Program-made: the position numbers and the translations under genes
Part shown: piece after piece, positions 55,304-63,022 of the stretch
Position numbering within the stretch: position 1 is the first letter of the stretch
Layout: every line of letters begins with the position of its first letter
Assembly (NCBI GenBank): GCA_963843605.1
Contig: CAWJLA010000010.1
Coordinates: forward strand, 124,001 to 188,000
Source: FEN-1297 sp963843605
GTDB taxonomy: Bacteria; Bacteroidota; Ignavibacteria; Ignavibacteriales; Ignavibacteriaceae
DNA length: 64,000 nt
Direction of reading: 5' to 3'
Notes under the pieces: model-generated
Seen by the model: the letters and a program-made list of their open reading frames with translations, nothing else
Told to the model about the DNA's origin: nothing
Databases searched by the model: none

Positions 55304-56362
55304 ATGGCATTAATAAAATTTAAGAAGTTTACTATTATTATTTTCCTTTCTATAATCAGCACGATGCCTTTGCTGAATTGCGGAAGTAAATCAAAGGTAG
55401 AACCTACTAAAACAGATCCCTTTACTCTTGATACGGTACCTGTTAAAGTGATGCATATAAAGAAGGGGGAAATAAAATTAGTTAAAACTTATACCGGAAC
55501 GCTGGAAGGCGAAAGGCAGGCAAACATTATTGCTAAAATATCCGAGAGAATAACCGCAATTAGGGTTAAGGTAGGAGATGCGGTAAAAGCCGGAGAAATT
55601 TTAGTAATCCTGGATAAGTCCGGCGTAACATCTCAGTATTATCAGGCTCAGGCCGGTTTCCTTAATGCCGAGAAAGATCTCAATAGAATGAAAGCCTTAT
55701 ATGAAGCGGGGGCTATCTCACAACAGCTGCTTGACGGGACAAATACGGCTTATGAAATAGCAAAAGCAAATTTCGATGCGGCGCAGGCATCTGTAGAATT
55801 GTCAGCTCCGATAGAGGGAGAAGTTACTGCCGTAAATTCTAACATCGGTGATCTTTCGGTTCCTGGGCTCCCGCTGGTAACAATAGCTGACATTCGAAAG
55901 ATGAAAGTAATATTCAGCGTGGGTGAAGGAGATCTTCCTAATTTTGCCGTAGGGCAGGGAGCCGTGGTTTATTCGGAATTGAGACCTGAAATAATTAAGA
56001 ACGGCTCGATAATCCAAATATCCAAATCGGCCGATGTTCTATCGAGAAGTTTTGATTTGAAAGCAACTTTCTTTAATACTTCCGATTCATGGTTCAAGCC
56101 GGGAATGTTTTGCCGTGTGAATGTCGATTTGCAAAGACATAGTGCCGTATTTACGGTTCCGAATCCGGCTTTAATTAACGGCCAGAATGTGTCATCGCTT
56201 TATGTAATAAATAACGGTAGAGCAAACCTTGTCAAAGTGAAAACAGGCATTAACGACGGGAATTTCACTGAGATAACCGAAGGCTTAAAAGAAGGCGATG
56301 TAGTAGTTACTTTGGGAATGAATAATTTAAAACACGGAAGTATTGTTCATATAACCGACTGA
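55304..56362 (+). CDS. RND efflux periplasmic adaptor (membrane fusion lipoprotein)
   Basis: 352 residues. Lipobox PLLNC with Cys26 suggests lipid anchoring in the inner membrane. The biotinyl-lipoyl halves are at ANIIAKISERITAIRVKVGDAVKAGEILVILD-type region (~75-110) and around VELSAPIEGEVTAVNSNIGDL, with the helical hairpin between. Joins the RND pump to the TolC protein. A 128-base gap to the tolC-like gene contains a hairpin (CCGGGacaTAGCC / GGCTACCCGG) that may tune expression inside the operon. Confidence 0.92.
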   Translation: MALIKFKKFTIIIFLSIISTMPLLNCGSKSKVEPTKTDPFTLDTVPVKVMHIKKGEIKLVKTYTGTLEGERQANIIAKISERITAIRVKVGDAVKAGEILVILDKSGVTSQYYQAQAGFLNAEKDLNRMKALYEAGAISQQLLDGTNTAYEIAKANFDAAQASVELSAPIEGEVTAVNSNIGDLSVPGLPLVTIADIRKMKVIFSVGEGDLPNFAVGQGAVVYSELRPEIIKNGSIIQISKSADVLSRSFDLKATFFNTSDSWFKPGMFCRVNVDLQRHSAVFTVPNPALINGQNVSSLYVINNGRANLVKVKTGINDGNFTEITEGLKEGDVVVTLGMNNLKHGSIVHITD

Positions 56363-56406
56363 TAAAAATCGGCTGGCTTTATATAAAAAAGATTAAAAGG
56401 GAATAA

Positions 56407-59400
56407 ATGAAATTAGCTGACGTATCGATTCAAAGGCCGGTATTTGCTACTATGATGATTATGTCTCTCATAGTTCTCGGCTTATTTTCTTTTATAAAAT
56501 TAAATGTTGATTTATATCCGAATGTTGATATACCGTACGTAATTATAACTACGGTTCTTCCCGGTGCCGGACCTGAGCAGATAGAAACGGACGTGACAAA
56601 AAAAATTGAAGACGCCGTCAATCCGATAGAAGGGGTAGACGAGATACAATCTTACTCAAGAGAGAATGTCTCAATAGTTGTTATTGCATTTAAATTGGAG
56701 ATTGACGGTAAATCCGCCGCCCAGGACGTCAGAGAAAAATTAGCCGCAGTTAGATCCGATCTTCCCGATGAAATTGAAGAACCTATAATTCAAAGATATG
56801 ATCCTGCAAGTTTACCTATCATGTCGCTTACCGTTTCGGGCGACAGATCCGACAAGGAAGTTACAAACTATGCTAAGAATATAGTTAAGAAACGAATTGA
56901 AAATATTCCGGGTGTTGGATCGGTTGACTTAGTCGGCGGTTCCGAAAGAGAAATTAATATTGAAGTAGACGCAGCTCGATTAAAAGCGTACAACCTTTCC
57001 ATTCAGGATGTAATTCAAAATGTGGGCTCATCAAATGTTGAAATTCCGGGCGGAAATTTGATTGAGGGGAAACGCCAGTTACTGCTGAGGACAATGGGGA
57101 AATTTAAAAATGTAAGCGACTTTAATAATGTTATTGTCGCTACTCCCAAAGGGAAAACGGTTTATTTGTCCGATGTTGCATCTGTTACCGACGGTGCAAA
57201 AGAACAGACAAGTCTAACACGTTTGAACGGTAATTATGCGGTCGGATTGAATATTATAAAACAATCCGGCAGCAATACGGTACAGGTAGCAGACGAAGTA
57301 AACAAACAAATTGAAAATTTGAAAAAAGAACTGCCTCCGGATATTAAAATTTTTCTTGCTCAGGACAATAGTGTTTTTATTAAAGATTCCATAAGCGACG
57401 TTCTGTTTGATATTTTATACGGAGGCCTTTTAGCAGTAATAGTAATATTCCTTTTTCTGGCAAATATACGAGCCACAATTATAAGCGCACTCGCATTGCC
57501 GTCTTCAATAATTGCAAGCTTTATCATAATGTACGCCCTTAATTTTACAATAAATATGATGTCGCTGCTTGCTCTATCTTTGGCAGTAGGGCTTCTGATT
57601 GATGATGCAATAGTAGTTATAGAGAATATATACCGTCATATGGATCTGGGGGAAACTCCGCTGGAGGCGGCCAAATCAGCTTCCCAGGAGATAGGGCTTG
57701 CAGTAATGGCTACAACATTCACCATAGTTGCGGTGTTCGTGCCTGTAGCATTTATGCCTGGGATAGTAGGACGTTTTTTTTATCAGTTTGGTATAACAAT
57801 TTCAGTTGCGGTAATGGTTTCATTGTTCGTTGCATTTACTCTTACTCCCATGCTGTCTTCAAAGTGGCTTAAAAGTGAAGATGAAGTATTATCCAAAGAA
57901 GGAAATATTTTTCAAAAAATGCTGTTTTATTTCAATCATTTTTTCGAAATTCTCAGCGAAAAATATAAAGCTGCATTAAGATGGTCGCTGTATCATCGTA
58001 AAACCGTAGTGTTCGGTTCTATTGCCTTGTTCTTGTTAAGCTTTATGCTGATGGGAATGCTGGGCTCTCAATTTTTCCCGGATACCGATGAGAACGAATT
58101 CACAATAATAGTTAAGGCAGCGCCGGGTAGTTCACTTGAACAATCCAGTTATATATGCGACCTGGTTGAGAAGGATCTAAGAAAACACCGTGAGGTTACT
58201 ACAATTCTTACTACAATAGGAGGCGGGAACAATCCTGTGACGACTGCCAACATTCTTGTAAAACTGGTTAATAAAAAAGATAGAAACATTAGCGACAAAG
58301 AACTAATGGATATATTGCGAAGTGATGTTAAGTTTCTGCCGGGTGCTAATATTGGATTCCAAATGCCGGGGGGACCCGGAGGAAGTCAGAAACCAGTCAC
58401 ACTGAGCATTAGGGGTGAAGACATAAATAAATTGAGTTTAATTGCCGATCAAGTTGAAAACATAGTGCGCGGTACTAAAGGGTGTGTTGATATCGAAAAC
58501 AGTCTTGAAACTTCAAAGCCTGAAGTCAGGTTGTTGATTGACCGGGAAAAGGCATCTGATCTTGGAGTGAATCCTTTTTTAATTGCATCGACAGTGCGTT
58601 CTATGGTTGACGGGATTGTTGCCACTAAATATCAGGAAGGCGATGAACAGTACGATGTTAGGGTGAGACTTAATAAAAGTTACCGGTCCAATGTTTCCGA
58701 TATTTCAGATCTGATGCTGAAATCAACTAAAAACGGAATTGACGGCAGGGCTATTATGATTCCGGCCACTTATGTTGCAACGGTTCAGCAGGGAACAGGT
58801 CCGTCGCAGATCATAAGGTATGCCAGACAAAAGGAAATTAGAGTTGATGCCAGTCTATCTAATCGATTTTTGGGAGACGCATTAGGTGAAATTATGGAAA
58901 ACGTTAAAAATCTGAAATTGGATCCAGGATACACAGTGAGCATAGTGGGCGAAGGAAAACAGCAGGCCGAATCATTCGGAAACATTCTGATATCCTTATT
59001 GCTGGCAATTGTATTCGTCTACATTGTTCTAGCGGCACAGTTTGAAAGTTTTGTACATCCTTTTTCAATTATGCTTGCTCTGCCGATGTCAATAATAGGA
59101 GCAGTGCTTGCCTTACTGGTCTTTAAGAGTTCTTTGTCCGTAGTATCTATGATAGGAATAATAATGCTTATGGGATTAGTTACTAAAAACGGAATACTGC
59201 TTGTGGATTATACCAATATTCTAAGAGGTAGGGGATTGTCTAGATTTGATGCTTTACTTCAAGCCGGTCCGACAAGACTTCGTCCTATTTTAATGACCAC
59301 ATTTGCAATGATTTTCGGAATGATGCCGGTTGCTCTTGCACTGGGTGAAGGTTCAGAATTCAGGTCGCCGATGGGACAGGCAGTTATAGGCGGTTTGATT

Positions 59401-59538
59401 ACGTCTACTCTTTTAACACTATTCGTTGTCCCCGTGGTTTATTCTATACTTGATGATCTGTCTTTTTCCCGGCTTTCTTCTTTCTTTTCGAAGAATACTA
59501 AAAGAAGGAAAAAACAGGAAAACGCAGATCGGAATTAA
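56407..59538 (+). CDS. RND family efflux permease (HAE1/AcrB type)
   Basis: 1043 residues, full length for the family. SIQRPVFATMMIMSLIVLGLFSF is the first membrane helix; the proton-relay region GLLIDDAIVVIENIYRH (two Asp in helix 4) and the later MLMGLVTKNGILLVDYTN (Lys in helix 10) are intact; two large periplasmic porter loops separate the helix sets. Exports drugs, bile-salt-like compounds or lipids using the proton gradient. Forty-four bases behind the adaptor gene. Confidence 0.95.
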   Translation: MKLADVSIQRPVFATMMIMSLIVLGLFSFIKLNVDLYPNVDIPYVIITTVLPGAGPEQIETDVTKKIEDAVNPIEGVDEIQSYSRENVSIVVIAFKLEIDGKSAAQDVREKLAAVRSDLPDEIEEPIIQRYDPASLPIMSLTVSGDRSDKEVTNYAKNIVKKRIENIPGVGSVDLVGGSEREINIEVDAARLKAYNLSIQDVIQNVGSSNVEIPGGNLIEGKRQLLLRTMGKFKNVSDFNNVIVATPKGKTVYLSDVASVTDGAKEQTSLTRLNGNYAVGLNIIKQSGSNTVQVADEVNKQIENLKKELPPDIKIFLAQDNSVFIKDSISDVLFDILYGGLLAVIVIFLFLANIRATIISALALPSSIIASFIIMYALNFTINMMSLLALSLAVGLLIDDAIVVIENIYRHMDLGETPLEAAKSASQEIGLAVMATTFTIVAVFVPVAFMPGIVGRFFYQFGITISVAVMVSLFVAFTLTPMLSSKWLKSEDEVLSKEGNIFQKMLFYFNHFFEILSEKYKAALRWSLYHRKTVVFGSIALFLLSFMLMGMLGSQFFPDTDENEFTIIVKAAPGSSLEQSSYICDLVEKDLRKHREVTTILTTIGGGNNPVTTANILVKLVNKKDRNISDKELMDILRSDVKFLPGANIGFQMPGGPGGSQKPVTLSIRGEDINKLSLIADQVENIVRGTKGCVDIENSLETSKPEVRLLIDREKASDLGVNPFLIASTVRSMVDGIVATKYQEGDEQYDVRVRLNKSYRSNVSDISDLMLKSTKNGIDGRAIMIPATYVATVQQGTGPSQIIRYARQKEIRVDASLSNRFLGDALGEIMENVKNLKLDPGYTVSIVGEGKQQAESFGNILISLLLAIVFVYIVLAAQFESFVHPFSIMLALPMSIIGAVLALLVFKSSLSVVSMIGIIMLMGLVTKNGILLVDYTNILRGRGLSRFDALLQAGPTRLRPILMTTFAMIFGMMPVALALGEGSEFRSPMGQAVIGGLITSTLLTLFVVPVVYSILDDLSFSRLSSFFSKNTKRRKKQENADRN

Positions 59539-59572
59539 AATCCGAATTTCATAATATAACCGGAGATAGATC

Positions 59573-59872
59573 ATGAAAATAATATTTTTAGTCTATCACG
59601 ATATTTTGGAAGACAGAGTATCCCTTCTGCTGGATGAATTGAGAATCGATTATTTTACCGAATGGGAAAATGTAAAGGGAAAAGGCCACAGTTCCGATGC
59701 CCATCTCGGAACAAGAACATACCCGGGATTCAACATCGTGAAAATGATTGCTTTTCAGGAAGACAAATCGCTGGAACTACTGGTTACCGGTATAAAAAAA
59801 CTCAACGATCATGTCAAAAAAGATGACGATAAAATAAGATTATTTCAGCTTCCTCTTGAACGGATATTTTAA
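59573..59872 (+). CDS. PG0541-like transporter-associated protein
   Basis: 99 residues, MKIIFLVYHDILEDRVSLLL to LPLERIF. It matches the small soluble family (PG0541 type) encoded directly after RND pumps in Bacteroidota; the internal FTEWENVKGKGHSSDAHLG is typical. PII-like ferredoxin-fold size and a position 34 bases behind the pump suggest a regulatory or assembly role, which is not proven. Confidence 0.8.
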   Translation: MKIIFLVYHDILEDRVSLLLDELRIDYFTEWENVKGKGHSSDAHLGTRTYPGFNIVKMIAFQEDKSLELLVTGIKKLNDHVKKDDDKIRLFQLPLERIF

Positions 59873-60019
59873 AATGAAGCTGTCCCGTTTAAAAATCTTT
59901 AATCTATCTTCAGCACCTCCGGGCTATTGCGGCTAATAAGCAGTCTCAAATTGGAATATATTATCTTATTAAACAGAAGCCGCTATATCGGATAAATTAT
60001 TATTAGGACAGCTTCATTT
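59872..60019. repeat. Inverted-repeat element between convergent genes (148 bp)
   Basis: AAATGAAGCTGTCC (59872-59885) and GGACAGCTTCATTT (60006-60019) are perfect 14-base complements. Inside, CTATTGCGGCT and AGCCGCTATA form a second, imperfect inner pairing. The element starts at the stop codon of the PG0541-like gene and ends nine bases before the stop of a small leftward ORF. Built like the other short elements in this window. Confidence 0.6.
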
Positions 60020-60027
60020 GTATTGAA

Positions 60028-60147
60028 TTATCTGATTTTCTGTTTCCTTCCGCTTGACAGCACCTTACTGTAGCAATATACTAATAAAAGGAAAATCGAA
60101 AACCATGCTATAATTAAAAAAATAACACCCTCTGTCTGCAGTCCCAT
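60028..60147 (-). CDS. Tiny single-helix membrane protein (39 aa), unknown
   Basis: ATG at 60147 to TAA at 60028. A perfect ribosome site AGGAGAG lies just before the start. The product begins MGLQTEGVIFLIIAWF and is one hydrophobic helix (residues ~8-26) with a basic tail ending GRKQKIR, the positive-inside pattern expected of an N-out peptide. Too short for family recognition; size and shape recall small accessory subunits of transporters or oxidases. Thirty-one bases downstream of another tiny ORF with an equally good ribosome site. Confidence 0.6.
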   Translation of the reverse strand: MGLQTEGVIFLIIAWFSIFLLLVYCYSKVLSSGRKQKIR

Positions 60148-60178
60148 TTCTCTCCTGTCTTTTTATTAATAAATGTTT

Positions 60179-60304
60179 TTAAATTATTTCCAGAAGCATT
60201 AATAATAAAAGCAAAGTTCCAATTCCCAGAGAGCCTATTAATGCTACAAATTGCCAGGGGAATTTAACTTGCGAACCACCGGTTTTATCTAATGGCGTAT
60301 TCAT
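60179..60304 (-). CDS. Tiny single-helix membrane protein (41 aa), unknown
   Basis: ATG at 60304 to TAA at 60179, with GAGGG six bases before the start. The N-terminus MNTPLDKTGGSQVKFPWQF is polar and the rest is one long hydrophobic helix (VALIGSLGIGTLLLLLMLLEII). Probably an inner-membrane peptide. Together with the 39-residue ORF it forms a two-gene unit, possibly with the 115-residue ORF upstream. Function unknown. Confidence 0.6.
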   Translation of the reverse strand: MNTPLDKTGGSQVKFPWQFVALIGSLGIGTLLLLLMLLEII

Positions 60305-60413
60305 TTTTTCCCTCTTTAATAAAATTAAAAATCCGCCGGATTTTTAAATAGATTTTAAAAATTCGACATTATATTTTCTGTATTGAATTGAGCAGATATA
60401 ATTTTTTGTGCGG

Positions 60414-60761
60414 TCAGACGGTCGGAGGTGCTTTATTATTAATTTCAAAATGATGTTCTTTAATGTAATTGAACTGAGACCGGATATTAATCCGGGTTTC
60501 AAGTAAGGCGGGTTTCGTAAGGGTAAAATTCTCTATCTGTAATGCTGATACTCCTGCAATTTTGACTGTCAGAGGAATATGTTTCCGCTGTATCCATGCT
60601 GCAGTACCGGCATGAATCGGTTTATTGCTATTTGTTGCAGAAAAAATATGCTTAGTATAAAAACTGCCGGGCGAGATTGTGATCAATAAAGAGAACGTAG
60701 AAATGCCGAGGTACAAAAACGCTAATCCAGTTATGATAATATTTTTAAGCCTCAGATTCAT
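60414..60761 (-). CDS. Hypothetical membrane-anchored protein (115 aa)
   Basis: An N-terminal hydrophobic helix (IIITGLAFLYLGISTFSLLITI) is followed by about 85 polar residues with no cysteines and a strand-like pattern (IPLTVKIAGVSALQIENFTL). I do not recognise the family. No strong SD. It precedes the two tiny membrane ORFs on the same strand, 109 bases away. Confidence 0.5.
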   Translation of the reverse strand: MNLRLKNIIITGLAFLYLGISTFSLLITISPGSFYTKHIFSATNSNKPIHAGTAAWIQRKHIPLTVKIAGVSALQIENFTLTKPALLETRINIRSQFNYIKEHHFEINNKAPPTV

Positions 60762-61306
60762 ATACGGTAAAAATTTTATATCTCTTATTTAATAAATATT
60801 TTAATAAAAGCAAGGATTATTAAAAGTATCACGGATAATCGTCTGTTGAAGTTATCGGTAAATTAAAAATTAACAGAAATTCTAAGTATTAAACCGTTTC
60901 ATGGTGCCATATACTTCAATTTTTTCCTTTGATTACTATAATTCGTAAAAACTTTAAAAAGAAAGTTCAAAACTGCTTGACAATTTTACTAATTTTTTAC
61001 AACTTAAGTTATCGTTAAAGTAAACAATTAAGTCAGAGGAATTTAAACGGACTTTTATTATTTGTGTGCATTAATTGTTCTTAAAAAAATCAATTAATGC
61101 AAATAACGGGCTGTTTGCATTTTCGAGGTAATTTGTTTTTTAATAAAATTTATAAAGATATATCTATTCTTAAAACAGCTTTTATTAGTAGATAATTGAA
61201 GTATTTCCGATTCATTTTTAAACTGATAATTTTGTTGTCAATGACCAGTAGTGCAAAAGAATTTGAATAAAATAATTAAATATTCCTTAAAATAATAGGT
61301 ACATAA
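60762..61306. other. Divergent intergenic region upstream of uxaE with operator half-site
   Basis: 545 AT-rich bases. AAGTTATCGTTA (61006-61017) is the reverse complement of TAACGATAACTT and so shares AACGATAACTT with the pectinesterase operator. AACTTAAGTT (61001-61010) overlaps it and is itself a palindrome. A TTGACA at 60978 precedes it but no good -10 follows. The region probably controls uxaE. Confidence 0.5.
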
Positions 61307-62868
61307 ATGAAATTAAGTACTATAAGAGATAATTCAGTTAAAGCTGACAATAATAATCAAAAAATTGCATTAGAATTGGTGCCGGGATATACCGTCAATT
61401 ATTATCCCAGATCTTTTAATGAAACAGGAAATGTTTCATTTTTAATCGGTATCAGAGAGCTTGAAAAATCTCTATTTTTATTTTCCGGGGATCCCAATAA
61501 TCCTCTAATCAGTGAATTTGAGGGCGAAAAATTAGAAGGGTCCGGTATTGAAGACATCAAGATAATAAAAAAATGTCCTTTAAACTGGCATAATTCAGAA
61601 GCAATTCAAAAACATTTTGAATTCGCGCAGCCAAAAGTTATCGGTTTAGTTAATTCTTTCGGATTCGGTGACAGACTTGGACTGGCAAATCCAGGGCATG
61701 TCAGATCGTTGGAAGGATATGATTTTAAGCCGATCTTCGCACAGCAATCCATTAGAGAATTAACCAGGACTCAAAGGAAACCGAATGAAGTTATGGACGC
61801 CGCTGTTTGGGCCGTTTTCCAGGAAGGCTATAAAGGCGGATATGGAGCGGATGCAGATCATTTAAAAACTACTGAAGATATCGATCTGATGATGAAAGCC
61901 GGATACAAAACTTTTACGATTGATCCCGGCGAGCATGTCATTAACGAAGCCGATGACTTAAACGAAAAAGAACTTGAGAGACATGCAGAGAGCCTGCCGT
62001 GGGCAGAATTAAACGATAGTTTATCTTCAATGACCGGCAGATATGTAAATAAAAGTTTTAAAATTGCTGATGATTTTGAAATTAAAATAAATAAATTAGA
62101 TTTATTGAAAGCTCTTGTTAAATACGGTAAGGCTTTAGCTCATATAAAAAAAATGTCGGATCATATATCTAATAATTATTCTGAAATACCGAGCGAACTG
62201 GAAGTATCTGTTGATGAAACCGATTCAGTAACTTCTCCTTTCGAACATTTTTTTATCGCAAATGAATTGAATAGACTGGGAGTCGGATTCGTTAGTCTAG
62301 CTCCGCGCTTTGTGGGAGATTTCGAGAAAGGAATAGATTACAAGGGAGATCTCGAGGTATTTAAAAAGAATATTCCAATCATGTAAAAATTACAAACTAT
62401 TTCGGAACCTATAAAATAAGCCTTCATTCAGGCAGCGATAAATTTTCGGTTTACAAAGTTATAGGGGGTATGCATTCGGGATATGTTCATGTAAAAACTG
62501 CCGGGACTAGCTACCTGGAAGCATTAAAAGTTGTCGCATCTAAAGAAACTTCGTTGTTCCGTGAGATTCTGGATTACTCGGCAGGTTTATACGAGGTAGA
62601 AAAGAAAAGTTATCACGTTTCGGCAGATATCAAAAAAGTTAAAAAAGCATCTGAATATAACGATAAGGAATTAAAAGAATTATTTAATATAAATGACATT
62701 CGTCAGATACTTCATGTTACATACGGCAGAGTTTTAACGGATAAGAATGATTCCGGAAAGTATTTATTCAGAGAAAATATCTATAAATGTCTGATTGAGA
62801 ATGAGGATTTGCATTATGAATATTTAATAACTCATTTTCATAGACATCTGGATCCATTTACAAATTAA
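61307..62868 (+). pseudogene. uxaE: Tagaturonate epimerase (UxaE family), one-base frameshift
   Basis: UxaE converts D-tagaturonate to D-fructuronate in galacturonate catabolism, replacing the UxaB route. The first frame (to 62386) shows VNSFGFGDRLGLANPGH, GADADHLKTTEDIDLMMKAGY, FTIDPGEHV and LEVSVDETDS. The second (from about 62375 in another frame) continues HVKITNYFGTYKISLHSGSDKF, SVYKVIGGMHSGYVHVKTAG and ends with HFHRHLDPFTN. Adding one T at CCAATCATG (to CCAATTCATG) near 62380 joins them into a ~520-residue protein of normal length. All family motifs are present, so it is either an assembly error or a very recent inactivation. ATG at 61307 starts directly before the conserved part. Confidence 0.8.
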
Positions 62869-62922
62869 TTATTCGGAATATTTCTTTGCATAAAGATATT
62901 AATACAATATTCACGGCCGATT

Positions 62923-62967
62923 TAAAAGTACGTGCGTTAATATTTATAAACAGTGTAAAAGTACGTG
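62923..62967. promoter_or_regulatory. Paired 12-base direct repeat upstream of the oxidoreductase gene
   Basis: TAAAAGTACGTG occurs at 62923-62934 and again at 62956-62967, a period of 33 bases (about three helix turns). Both copies lie within 100 bases of the next start codon. The helical phasing suggests binding of a regulator dimer pair. Confidence 0.45.
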
Positions 62968-63022
62968 AATGAAATTTAATGCTTTTTATTATACTGCAAA
63001 CTAAAATCGAATAAGGAAAGGA

